The notes under the pieces: generated by a model
The model's database searches: none
Seen by the model: the letters and a program-made list of their open reading frames with translations, nothing else
Told to the model about the DNA's origin: nothing
Source: Rhodospirillales bacterium
GTDB lineage: Bacteria > Pseudomonadota > Alphaproteobacteria > Rhodospirillales > UBA2165
Direction: 5' to 3'
Assembly: GCA_022823235.1 (NCBI GenBank)
Contig: JAJDXO010000005.1
Coordinates: 22,857-86,856 of the forward strand
Length of the DNA: 64,000 nt
Shown here: in pieces, positions 1-8,964 of the stretch
Position numbering within the stretch: position 1 is the first letter of the stretch
How the letters are laid out: each line of letters begins with the position of its first letter
Translations under genes and position numbers: made by a program

Positions 1-112
1 AGAACCCCATATGGGAGCGGGCGCGGACCTTCATCACCTCCCACGGCGTGGGCGCGTCGACGTGAAACTCGTTTTCGGCGGTTGCGACGGCGGATGTCTC
101 GTTCGGTGCCAT
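1..112 (-). CDS. ABC transporter permease, DppC-like (partial; N-terminus only, runs off window start)
   Basis: Minus-strand ATG at 112 gives MAPNETSAVATAENEFHVDAPTPWEVMKVRARSHMGF..., directly downstream of a DppB-like permease gene on the same strand; position fits DppC. Confidence 0.5.
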   Translation of the reverse strand, partial: MAPNETSAVATAENEFHVDAPTPWEVMKVRARSHMGF

Positions 113-119
113 GGGGGCC

Positions 120-1037
120 TCAGTTCAGCCGGATCCGGGGATCGAGCTGGGCGTTGATCAGATCGCTGATGATGGTCAGCGCGATGTAGATGAAGGCGAT
201 CATCGCGACGATGGATTGGACCACCGGGAAATCCTGACGGATGATCGCCTGCAGGGCCTCGAACCCAATCCCGTTGAGGGCGAAGATGCTCTCCACCACC
301 ACGGTCCCGCCCAGGAGCCGGCCGAAGGAAACCATGGTGATCGACACCACCGGCAGGATGGCGTTGCGCAGCGCGTGCTTGTACATCACCGAGGTCCGGT
401 TGAGACCCTTGGCCCGGGCGGTCCGGATGAAATCGGACTGCATGACCTCGATCATCCCGGCGCGGGTGAGGCGCATCTTCACCGGCATGGAGGACAGGCC
501 GATGGTCAGCGTCGGCAATACAAAATGCACCCACGTCTCCTGGCCGGCGATCGGCAGCCACGCGAGCATCACGCCGAAGACAAGAATGAACATCAAGCCC
601 AGCCAGAAATTCGGGATCGCCTGGCCCGAGACCGCGAACACCAATGCCGCCCGGTCGATCCAGGTGTTCCGGCGCACCGCCGCCAGGATGCCGAGAGGGA
701 TGGCGATGACCAGGCTGAGAATCAGCGAATAAGTCGCGAGCTTGATGGTCACCGGCATCGCGGCGGTGATGATCTCGAACACCGGCTCGTTGGAGAACAC
801 CGAGACGCCCAGGTCGCCCGACAGCGCCGAGCCCGCCCAATCCAGATATTGAATGTGGAACGGCCGGTCGAGGCCGTAGGCCTTGGCCACCGCCTGGATC
901 TCGGCTTCGGAGGCGTCGTCGCCGGCAAGCTCGGAGGCCAGATCGCCCGACAGCCGGAGCAGGCTGAAGGCGAAGATGGAAACGGTGATCGCCACCAGGA
1001 TGGCGACGATCAGCCGGTTGAGGAAATAGTTCAGCAA
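120..1037 (-). CDS. Dipeptide/oligopeptide ABC transporter permease (DppB/OppB-like)
   Basis: 305 aa multi-pass protein with typical DppB N-terminus (LNRLIVAILVAITVSIFAFSLLRLSGD) and a binding-protein-dependent transport motif region. Confidence 0.9.
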   Translation of the reverse strand: MLNYFLNRLIVAILVAITVSIFAFSLLRLSGDLASELAGDDASEAEIQAVAKAYGLDRPFHIQYLDWAGSALSGDLGVSVFSNEPVFEIITAAMPVTIKLATYSLILSLVIAIPLGILAAVRRNTWIDRAALVFAVSGQAIPNFWLGLMFILVFGVMLAWLPIAGQETWVHFVLPTLTIGLSSMPVKMRLTRAGMIEVMQSDFIRTARAKGLNRTSVMYKHALRNAILPVVSITMVSFGRLLGGTVVVESIFALNGIGFEALQAIIRQDFPVVQSIVAMIAFIYIALTIISDLINAQLDPRIRLN

Positions 1038-1110
1038 CCGAGATTCCCCTCAAGCGTCACGAAGGCCGGGCCGCCGTCAGCGGCCCGGCCTGTTGAGTTT
1101 ATCCGCCGAT

Positions 1111-2661
1111 CTACTTCCAGCTCAAATCGCTGAGGATGTAGCCGAGCGGCCGTTGGACCGCGGGCGTGATAACCACCTCCTTGGTGTGCAGCGAGTGGAC
1201 CACATTGCGGATCATCGGATACAGGTAGCCCTTGTCGACCGCATAATCGATCGCCTTGGTGACCGCCGCCTTGCGGGCTTCGGGATCCATGATGCTCATG
1301 GTCTTGCGGGCCATGCCCCGCAGTTTCTTGTCCTCGAATTCGGGCCGCATGAAGAACCGCGCCATCGCCGCGGAGACGTCATAGATTCCGCCGCCGCCCC
1401 AGGCGTAATAGATCAGCTCCAGCTTGCGGTCGCGGGCCAGCTTGCGGGCCGACGGGATGGGCACGCCCTGCACGGTCGGCCGGAGCCCCACCTTGCGCAG
1501 CATACCGGCCACCACCTGGGCATCCTTCCTGATCGAACCGGCGAAGGTGGTGATTTTTACATCGAAGCCGTCCCCGAAGCCGGCCTCGGCGAGCAGTTTC
1601 CTGGCGCCTGCCGGATCATAGGCGGGTGTCGTCTTGGTGAAACCGCAGCCGATCTGCGCCGGTACGCAAATGGCGTTCATCGGCTGGTTGATCTTGGCCC
1701 CCGCGGCATGAAGTTTCTGAACCGTCGCCCGGTCGATGGCCATGCCGATGGCCCGGCGGACGCGGAGGTCGGCCAGCGCCTTCACGTTTTCCTGGCTCTG
1801 GCCGTAAACCGCCACATACTGGAAGCCGAGACCCTCCAGCGCGCTGTGAATGAAGCGGCCGGTTTTGGCCGTGTTGATGGCGATCTCGGGGGAAATTTGG
1901 CGGGTGAGATCGATCCGCCCGGACAGCAGCTGCGCCGTCCGGGTGCCGGCGTCGGGGATCAGCGGCGATACGACGGTGCCGATCTTGGCCTTGGGCATCA
2001 CGTCGTTGCCCCGGTAGCCGTCGTTCTTGACGAACATATGTCCCTTTGCCTTGTCGAACCGGGCCAGGCGATAGGCGCCGTAGCTGACGCCCTTGGACGC
2101 GAACAGGCGCTTCTTCTTGGCGTCGATCGGCCGGTGAATATGCTCGGGATAGATATAGGTCCGATGGGCCAGGCGCTGGAGCGCGAACGGGGTTGGCCGC
2201 TTGGTGACGATGCGCACCTTGTGGGGGCCCAGCTTCTCGGCGGCCTTGATGAAGGTCCAATTGGCCTTCAAACGCAGCCGGACCTTGGGATCGACCAGCC
2301 AATTGATGATGTAGACGACGTCGTCGGCGTCGATGGCCTCGCCGTCGGACCACTTTAGATCGTCGAACAGCTCGAACTCGTAGGTGACGGGATCCACCTG
2401 CTTCCAGCTCTTGGCGATGGCCGGCACGTACTTGCCGGTCTTGGGGTTGAAATCGATCAGGCCGGAATAAAGCGCCGGTGAAAACACACCGTCCCACGGG
2501 CCGGGCGTGATGAAGAAGTCGATGGTTTGGAGCTGCACGTTGTGCGGCATCCGCAAGGTGTCCTTGGATTTCTGCGCCAGGGCCGGGCCGGCGCCGGTGG
2601 CGGCGAAACCAAGAGCCAGGGCGCCCGCGGCGGCCAGCGATATGGTTCTGCGATTGGTCAT
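1111..2661 (-). CDS. ABC transporter substrate-binding protein, family 5 (peptide/nickel type)
   Basis: 516 aa, N-terminal signal, SBP_bac_5-like segments (YEFELFDDLKWSDGEAIDADDVVY); upstream of the permeases. Confidence 0.9.
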   Translation of the reverse strand: MTNRRTISLAAAGALALGFAATGAGPALAQKSKDTLRMPHNVQLQTIDFFITPGPWDGVFSPALYSGLIDFNPKTGKYVPAIAKSWKQVDPVTYEFELFDDLKWSDGEAIDADDVVYIINWLVDPKVRLRLKANWTFIKAAEKLGPHKVRIVTKRPTPFALQRLAHRTYIYPEHIHRPIDAKKKRLFASKGVSYGAYRLARFDKAKGHMFVKNDGYRGNDVMPKAKIGTVVSPLIPDAGTRTAQLLSGRIDLTRQISPEIAINTAKTGRFIHSALEGLGFQYVAVYGQSQENVKALADLRVRRAIGMAIDRATVQKLHAAGAKINQPMNAICVPAQIGCGFTKTTPAYDPAGARKLLAEAGFGDGFDVKITTFAGSIRKDAQVVAGMLRKVGLRPTVQGVPIPSARKLARDRKLELIYYAWGGGGIYDVSAAMARFFMRPEFEDKKLRGMARKTMSIMDPEARKAAVTKAIDYAVDKGYLYPMIRNVVHSLHTKEVVITPAVQRPLGYILSDLSWK

Positions 2662-2710
2662 GGTCGTCTCCCAGTCCTATGTTCCTGTCAAAACGGTTTG
2701 CCGGTGCGCG

Positions 2711-3286
2711 TCAGGCGGGAAGGGCGAGGTCCTCCACGTCTTCGTCCGGCTGTTTGTCTTGCTTTTGCGCCAAATAGCCGTCGATCTTGGCGAATGCGGT
2801 GTAGAGATATTTTCGCTCGGTCGGCGTGAGCCGGTTGAGCAGTTCCAGTTGCCGGGCCAGGCCCTCCTCGACGATGGCGCGTTCCAGCTTTTCGCCGGCC
2901 TTGGTGGCGGTGAAGATGGCACTCCGCGCATCCTCCGGATTGTCGGCCCGGGTGACGAAACCTTTGTCCACCAAGGTGGTCAGCGCCCGGCTGATGGCCG
3001 CCTTGTCGATGGAAAGGTAGTCCGCGATGTCCCGGACCGTGGACTGCCCGCCGTTCGACAGCCGGGCCAGCGTGCGGCGTTCGGAAATGGATATGCCGAA
3101 CGCCGCGTTCAAAAACCGCGTGGTCTGCGTATCCAGCAGCCGCGAGATGCGGCTGATGCGATAAGTCAGATAATGCTCCAGCCGCAGTTTCGACGGGCCG
3201 GCCTCCATCACCGGTTGATCGATGGAGTCCGGCAGCGTCCATTTCCGGGGTCGGGCCAACGGCAACCTTCCTTTCTCGGTTGACAT
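2711..3286 (-). CDS. MarR family transcriptional regulator
   Basis: 191 aa winged-HTH pattern (SISERRTLARLSNGGQSTVRDIADYLSIDKAAISRALTTLVDKGFVTRADNPEDAR). Confidence 0.88.
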   Translation of the reverse strand: MSTEKGRLPLARPRKWTLPDSIDQPVMEAGPSKLRLEHYLTYRISRISRLLDTQTTRFLNAAFGISISERRTLARLSNGGQSTVRDIADYLSIDKAAISRALTTLVDKGFVTRADNPEDARSAIFTATKAGEKLERAIVEEGLARQLELLNRLTPTERKYLYTAFAKIDGYLAQKQDKQPDEDVEDLALPA

Positions 3287-3296
3287 TATTGTTGTT

Positions 3297-3312
3297 GCGA
3301 CAACGTTGTTGC
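3297..3312. promoter_or_regulatory. Candidate MarR operator (GCGACAACGTTGTTGC near-perfect palindrome)
   Basis: Palindrome in the divergent intergenic region between the MarR gene and the methyltransferase gene. Confidence 0.5.
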
Positions 3313-3343
3313 GTCAACAAAAATTTTCGGCTTATGTTTCGGA

Positions 3344-4522
3344 ATGGAGATATCCAGGGATCGAATTCTCACCACCCATGTGGGCTCGCTGCCCCGTCCG
3401 GCGGACCTGTTCGAACTGCTGATCGCCGAGGATGCGGGAGACGATCACGATGCCGCGAAGCTGATCGAGACCGCCCATCGGGCCGTCGGCGAGGTGGTCC
3501 GCCGGCAAGCCGATGCCGGGGTCGACATCGTCAGCGACGGCGAGTTGAGCAAGTCGTCGTATACCCACTACGTCAAGCACCGCCTGAACGGCATCGGCTC
3601 CGGGAAACGGGGCGGCGGTGGCGACGGCGGTGGCGGCGGACCGCGGGATATGCGGGATCACCCGGACGCGGCGCCGCATGCCGGGCGCGGCACCGGGCGG
3701 GACCTCCTGACCCCGGTGGTCTGTGACGGCCGGGTCAGTTACGGCGACACGGGTCCCTTGGAGCGCGACATCGACAACCTCAGGGCGGCACTTGCCGAGG
3801 CCGCGCCCGACACCCGGCCGGTGGAGGCGTTCATCAATGCAGCCTCGCCGGCGACGCTCGCCCATTTCATCCGCGACGACCATTATGGCGATCACGACCG
3901 TTTTCTCGCCGACCTCGCCGATGCCATGCGCACCGAATACGAGGCGATCGCCGATGCTGGTTTGTTGGTGCAGATCGACGCGCCGGATTTGGCCATGGTC
4001 CGCCATATGAGCTACCAGGATTTGAGCGACGAGGAATTCCTCCGAATTGCCGAGCGCAATGTGGAAGCGCTGAACCACGCCACGGCCAACATCCCGCCCG
4101 ACGCCATGCGTATGCACATCTGCTGGGGCAACTATCCGGGCCCCCATACCCACGATATCCCGGTAAGCCGGGTCATCCCGGCAATCATGAAGGCGCGGCC
4201 GCAGGCCGTCCTGTTCGAGGCCGCCAACCCGGCGCACGCCCATGAACACGAGGATTGGGCGGCCGCCCGTATCGCCGACGACAAGATTCTCATCCCCGGG
4301 GTCATCGACACCACCACCAATCTGGTCGAGCATCCGCGCCTGATCGCCCAGCGCATCGGCCAATTCGCGGAAATCGTCGGGCGGGAGCGGGTGATCGCCG
4401 GCACCGATTGCGGGTTCGGCACCGTCGCCGGCCGGGACGTGGTCGCTCATTCGGTGGTCTGGAAGAAACTGGCCAACCTCGGCGAGGGCGCCGCTCTCGC
4501 GTCCAAGAACCTGTGGAACTAG
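3344..4522 (+). CDS. Cobalamin-independent methionine synthase II family protein (MetE C-terminal-like methyltransferase)
   Basis: 392 aa; ILTTHVGSLPRP start, HICWGNYPGPH and GTDCGFGT motifs typical of the MetE/UROD-like family. Confidence 0.85.
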   Translation: MEISRDRILTTHVGSLPRPADLFELLIAEDAGDDHDAAKLIETAHRAVGEVVRRQADAGVDIVSDGELSKSSYTHYVKHRLNGIGSGKRGGGGDGGGGGPRDMRDHPDAAPHAGRGTGRDLLTPVVCDGRVSYGDTGPLERDIDNLRAALAEAAPDTRPVEAFINAASPATLAHFIRDDHYGDHDRFLADLADAMRTEYEAIADAGLLVQIDAPDLAMVRHMSYQDLSDEEFLRIAERNVEALNHATANIPPDAMRMHICWGNYPGPHTHDIPVSRVIPAIMKARPQAVLFEAANPAHAHEHEDWAAARIADDKILIPGVIDTTTNLVEHPRLIAQRIGQFAEIVGRERVIAGTDCGFGTVAGRDVVAHSVVWKKLANLGEGAALASKNLWN

Positions 4523-4527
4523 AGACC

Positions 4528-5994
4528 GTGGAAGCCAAGAACCTGCTGATCATCATGTCCGACGAACACAATGCCCGGTTCATGGGCGCGGCCGGGCACC
4601 CCATGGCCAGGACACCCCACCTGGATGCGCTGGCGGCGGGCGGCACACGATTCACCTCGGCCTATTCCAACTGCCCGATCTGCGTGCCGGCGCGGGCGGT
4701 GTTCGCCACCGGCACCTATACCCATCGGAACGGCTATTGGGACAATGCCATTGCCTATGACGGCCGGGTGCCGAGTTGGGGCCACCGGCTGCGGGCGGCG
4801 GGGCGCCGGGTGGAATCCATCGGCAAGCTGCATTTCCGCAGCAACGACGACGATAACGGGTTCCAGGTCGAGCACATCCCCATGCACATCAAGGACGGGG
4901 TCGGCATGGTGCAGGGATCGATTCGCGGCCAGTATCCGGACTTCTCACCCCCGGAACCCCGGCGGGGCGGCGGCCCCTCCATCGTCGGCAGCGCCATGGC
5001 CGGCGAGACCAGCTACACCAAGTACGACCGCAAGATCGCCGAGATGGCCGGGGACTGGCTGTCGGCGGCGGGCGAACGCGGGGTCGAGGCGCCCTGGGTG
5101 TTGTTCGTCAGTTTCGTGAGCCCCCACTATCCGCTCACCGTGCCCCGGGAATATCTCGACCTCTATCCGCCCGCCGACATGCCCCATCCCAAGCTGGATC
5201 CCGCCGACGGCCACGAACTGCATCCCTGGTCGGCGCGGCTCGGTCTCGCCAACCAGCGGTTTTCCTTCGAGGAGAAAGCCTTCGCGCTTTCCGCCTATCT
5301 GGGCTTGTGTACGTTCCTGGACGATCAGGTGGGCCGCGTCCTGGCGGCGCTGGATACCGCCGGCCTCGGGGACGAGACCCGCATTCTCTACACCAGCGAT
5401 CACGGCGAGAATGCCGGCAGCCGGGGCATGTGGGGAAAGTCGGTGATGTACCAGGAAGCGACCAATATCCCGATGATCCTGAGCGGCGCCGGCGTGCCGG
5501 CGGGCCGGATCTGCGAAACGCCGGTCAGTCTCGTGGATGCCTATCCGAGCGTACTCACCGCCACTGGCACGCCCGGTGACGGTGAAGAACGCCCCGGGCG
5601 CTCTCTGTTCGACATCGCCGCCGAGCCCGCCGATCCGGACCGGCCGGTGTTTGGCGAATATCACGCCATGCGTTCGCCGTCCGCCGCCTACTTCCTCCGC
5701 GAGGGGCGCTACAAGTATCACTATTACGTGGGCTTCGATGCGGAGCTGTACGATCTAGCCGCCGACCCGGAAGAGACCGTGAACCTCGCCGCCGACCCGG
5801 CCCATGCCGGTCTGGCGGCCCGGTTCGAAGCCAAGCTCCGTGAGCGCCTTGATCCCGAAGCCACCGATGCCCGGGCCAAGGCCGATCAAAAGGCGCTGGT
5901 CGACCATCATGGCGGTCCCGAAGCGGTGATGTCGCGGGCCGCCGGCGGCAATAACTACACCGAGGTACCCGACGAAGTACTCGCGGTCCTGTAG
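4528..5994 (+). CDS. Sulfatase family protein
   Basis: LLIIMSDEHNARFMGAAGHPMARTPHLDALA plus CVPAR (C-x-P-x-R formylglycine motif) and TSDHGENAGSRGMWGK; GTG start inferred just after the upstream stop codon. Confidence 0.88.
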   Translation: MEAKNLLIIMSDEHNARFMGAAGHPMARTPHLDALAAGGTRFTSAYSNCPICVPARAVFATGTYTHRNGYWDNAIAYDGRVPSWGHRLRAAGRRVESIGKLHFRSNDDDNGFQVEHIPMHIKDGVGMVQGSIRGQYPDFSPPEPRRGGGPSIVGSAMAGETSYTKYDRKIAEMAGDWLSAAGERGVEAPWVLFVSFVSPHYPLTVPREYLDLYPPADMPHPKLDPADGHELHPWSARLGLANQRFSFEEKAFALSAYLGLCTFLDDQVGRVLAALDTAGLGDETRILYTSDHGENAGSRGMWGKSVMYQEATNIPMILSGAGVPAGRICETPVSLVDAYPSVLTATGTPGDGEERPGRSLFDIAAEPADPDRPVFGEYHAMRSPSAAYFLREGRYKYHYYVGFDAELYDLAADPEETVNLAADPAHAGLAARFEAKLRERLDPEATDARAKADQKALVDHHGGPEAVMSRAAGGNNYTEVPDEVLAVL

Positions 5995-6113
5995 CGGCGG
6001 GCGCCGGGGACGGCGCTCTTCGTGCGGTATCGGCCCGAAACGGTCAGCGACGGAAACGGCGGCTCCAAACGTATTACCTGGGAGACGACCGACCAGCATC
6101 GGAGACCAGGCAT

Positions 6114-6914
6114 TTGACCCCCCACGTCCCCCAACTCTCCCGCCGGGCAGCCCTGATGGGACTCTCGGCCACCGGGTTCTCGCTTTTGACCGGCAGCGCA
6201 ATCGCCGCGGACCGCCCCCTGCTCTCGCCTCCCACCACGCCGCGAAGCGTCTGCGGCAACAGCGGCGTTCTGGCGTCCTCGATTGCGGACCGGGTGGCCA
6301 CGGTGGCCGATTTCAAGGGCGCCGGCGCCGCCGGCCTGACGCCGAGCAGCGTCGAGGGCCCCTATTTCATTTGCGCGGATGCGCTCGGCGGCAAGGACAT
6401 CACCGGCGGGAGACCCGGCCGGCCCCTGACGGCGGCGTTGCGCGTGTTGAACCGGTCCGGTGCGCCGGTCCCGGGCGCCATCGTCGATCTATGGGGCTGC
6501 GACGCCAGGGGTTTCTATTCGGGGCACGACGTGCATCCCGATTCAGGCGCCATCCCGCGCGGCGGCCGTCGTATACCGGACCTTGCCGGCCGGTTTCTGC
6601 GGGGCGCGTTGATGACGGATGCGGATGGGATCGCGGAGTTCGATTTGATCTATCCCGGCTATTACGCCGGACGCGCCATACACCTGCACTTCAAGGTCCA
6701 TGTCGGCAACAAGGCGTTTCTCACCAGCCAGGCTCTGTTCCCCGAGGAATGGAACGAACGAATTATGGCCATGGCGCCGTATAACGAACCAAGAAGTTCA
6801 ACCCGGACAACGAACGGTTCCGATCCATCGTTTATCGGCAACGCCGGCGAGTTCAGGATTGTGGAGCGCGGTCCCGTTCTCCTGGCCCTGATGAACCTCG
6901 GCATCGACGTATAG
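6114..6914 (+). CDS. Intradiol ring-cleavage dioxygenase family protein with Tat-like signal
   Basis: SRRAALMG twin-arginine-like start; VEGPYF... and DLWGCDARGFYSGH, HLHFKVHVG segments; TTG start uncertain. Confidence 0.78.
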   Translation: MTPHVPQLSRRAALMGLSATGFSLLTGSAIAADRPLLSPPTTPRSVCGNSGVLASSIADRVATVADFKGAGAAGLTPSSVEGPYFICADALGGKDITGGRPGRPLTAALRVLNRSGAPVPGAIVDLWGCDARGFYSGHDVHPDSGAIPRGGRRIPDLAGRFLRGALMTDADGIAEFDLIYPGYYAGRAIHLHFKVHVGNKAFLTSQALFPEEWNERIMAMAPYNEPRSSTRTTNGSDPSFIGNAGEFRIVERGPVLLALMNLGIDV

Positions 6915-7027
6915 CGCGCCCGCTTCCGGCCGGGGCGGAAGGGGGGGGAGCATTCCAAAGCCGCCTAGGGTCGGTACTCGATTGAGCCGCCCTACGAGTG
7001 TCGCGGCGGTGAGGCATAAACTGATTG

Positions 7028-7112
7028 CGTCATGGCCGGGCAAGGACCCGGCCATCCACGTGTACCGCCGGCCGCCAGACGTGGATCACCGGGTCAAGCC
7101 CGGTGATGACGA
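7028..7112. repeat. Dispersed palindromic intergenic repeat, family A (copy 1)
   Basis: cgtcatggccgggcaaggacccggccatccacg...cgtggatcaccgggtcaagcccggtgatgacg; related copies at 21414, 47711 and 53305. Confidence 0.8.
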
Positions 7113-7180
7113 CTTGCGGGTGAGCGGGGAGAGGGGGTTGGCGTCGGACATTGGTTCTCCCTTTCGGATTTCCGGACCCG

Positions 7181-7837
7181 TCAGTCGCCGGAGGGCTCGG
7201 GAAACTTCCCGGGCCAGGTGTCCAGGATCAATTGCAGATAGCGCCGCACGTTCTCCGGGTCGGTCCGCACCGAGCCCTTGATCTTCTCCACATCGTGCTC
7301 GGTGATGTCCATGTGGAGCGAGTCCATGATCCGGTTGGTCATGTTGAACGAACCGCAAACCAGGGTGAGTTCCAGGATTTCCGGCTCGCTGAACAGGCTT
7401 TTGACATGTTCGAAAACGTCGTCGCGGAACTTGGCTGTGTTCCTGGTCACGTGTTCGGCCCACAGGACCGCCGCCTTCTGCCGGTCGGTCAGCAGGTCGC
7501 TCTCCATGTAGCCGTCCGAGCGGATGACCTCGACCTGTTCGTCGGTAATGCCTGCCGCTTGACCAAGCGACGTGTTGTGGGAAATTCAGTGGTTGCAGTC
7601 GTTGATGAAGCTGGTCTTGAGGACCACCATCTCCTTGATCCGGGTCGACAGGACGCCCCCCGCCCCTTCCCGCTGGAGCACCATGGGCATGAAGGCCATG
7701 AACTTGGTCACCTCGGGCAGATGCGCGGACACCCGGGTATAGGTGTTGATCCGCCCGAGCGACTTCTTCACGTACTCATATCGCTTGGCCAGATTGCCGG
7801 TGAATTTGTCGACGTCCACCAAACTCAGTCGTGCCAT
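7181..7837 (-). CDS. Candidate selenoprotein: carboxymuconolactone decarboxylase/AhpD-like protein with CxxU motif (in-frame TGA at 7588..7586 = Sec84)
   Basis: ORF ending ...LKTSFINDCNH and ORF beginning ISHNTSLGQAAGITDEQ... are in the same frame, separated only by TGA; TGA replaces the second Cys of CxxC; SECIS-like hairpin immediately downstream; 218 aa with Sec. Confidence 0.85.
7554..7571 (-). promoter_or_regulatory. Candidate bacterial SECIS hairpin of the first CMD selenoprotein gene
   Basis: Minus strand GTCGCTT-GGTC-AAGCGGC, stem of 7 pairs, apical loop GGUC begins 21 nt after UGA. Confidence 0.7.
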
Positions 7838-7860
7838 GCCGTCCCCCTGTTCCTCGGGTT

Positions 7861-8541
7861 CTACTCCCTGGGCGCTTGCGGAAATTCGTCGGGCCAGTTG
7901 TCGACCAATACCCGCAGGTAGCGCTTCAATCCCTCCGGATCGACCCTGGAGCCGGCGCCGACCGCGGCCGCGCCCGACGGCGGATCGAGATCGATCTGCA
8001 AGGAATCGTGCATCCGGTTGCGCATGTTGCGGAACGCGCTGAGCGTGGTGAGCTCGACGATCTCGGCCTCGGAAAACACCGCCGCCACCTGCTGGAAGAC
8101 ATCGTCGCGGAACTTGGCGGTATTGAGGGTCACATGCTCGGCCCACAGGATCGCCGCCTTTTCCCGGTCGGTGAACAGGCCGGACGCCATGTAGTCGTCG
8201 GACCGCAGCGCCGCCAGCTCTTCCTCCGTCACCCCCGCCGCTTGACCAAGCGACTCGTTGTGATGAATTCAGTAGGCGCAGTCGTTGACCGTGCTGGTCT
8301 TGATATCCACCAGTGTCTTGATCTTGGCCGGCAGAATGCTGCCCGCGCCGTTCCGCTGCATGGACGCGATCAGCGGAAACAGCCAGCGCGAAATCAGCGG
8401 AATGTGCGCCGTCAGCCTGCCCGAATTGATGTTCGCGCCGCGCTTGCCGAACATGGCCTCGAGGGCCCGGCCATTGATGTCGAGGTGTTCCTTGAGGTGA
8501 TCGGGCGCGTTGTCCCCTTCAATGAAGCTGACCCGTGCCAT
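7861..8541 (-). CDS. Candidate selenoprotein: carboxymuconolactone decarboxylase/AhpD-like protein with CxxU motif (in-frame TGA at 8271..8269 = Sec91)
   Basis: ...DIKTSTVNDCAY-TGA-IHHNESLGQAAGVTEEELAALRSDDYMASGLFTDREKAAILWAEHVTLNTAKFRDDVF; both halves in one frame, same motif position and SECIS-like element as the neighbouring paralogue; 226 aa with Sec. Confidence 0.85.
8237..8254 (-). promoter_or_regulatory. Candidate bacterial SECIS hairpin of the second CMD selenoprotein gene
   Basis: Minus strand GTCGCTT-GGTC-AAGCGGC identical to the copy at 7554..7571; loop begins 21 nt after UGA. Confidence 0.7.
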
Positions 8542-8563
8542 CCGCGTTCTCCCTTGCCAAAAA

Positions 8564-8944
8564 TTACGACGTGCCGGCTTCTTCCTTCATCGCCTCCGCG
8601 AGGGCGGTGATCGCGTGGGCCCCGCAGGACCAGCCCGCATAGTGCATGACCTGGATGATCACCTCGCGGATCTCGTCCTGGGTGATCCCGAGCGCCCGGG
8701 CGTTCCGGAGATGGGGCCGCATTCCCTGCGTGCGGTCCAGCGCGATGAGGGTCGCGAGCGTCACCATCTCCCGGTCCCGTTTCGACAGGCCGGGCCGGTC
8801 CCAGATATTGCCGAACAGGTGCCCGACCGTCAGTTCCCAGAACTGCTCGTCGGCCGCCTTGATCGGCGCCATCGGGGTATCGCCCCAGCCGATTTCCTTC
8901 AGGACCTCGAGGCCCCGTTCGTGGTCGAGCCGCGCGTCGCTCAT
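8564..8944 (-). CDS. Carboxymuconolactone decarboxylase family protein
   Basis: 126 aa; FWELTVGHLFGNIWDRPGLSKRDREMVTLATLIALDRTQGMRPHLRNARALGITQDEIREVIIQVMHYAGWSCGAHA typical of CMD. Confidence 0.85.
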   Translation of the reverse strand: MSDARLDHERGLEVLKEIGWGDTPMAPIKAADEQFWELTVGHLFGNIWDRPGLSKRDREMVTLATLIALDRTQGMRPHLRNARALGITQDEIREVIIQVMHYAGWSCGAHAITALAEAMKEEAGTS

Positions 8945-8964
8945 GCTTTCCTCCCTGATTGAAT

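Noticed and set aside
7181-8541. Pseudogene interpretation of the two interrupted CMD genes
   Set aside because: Both have a single TGA (not TAA/TAG or a frameshift) at the same catalytic-motif codon, intact frames on both sides and an identical downstream hairpin; sequencing error or decay would not place them so precisely. A third unlinked case at 54752 makes chance still less likely.
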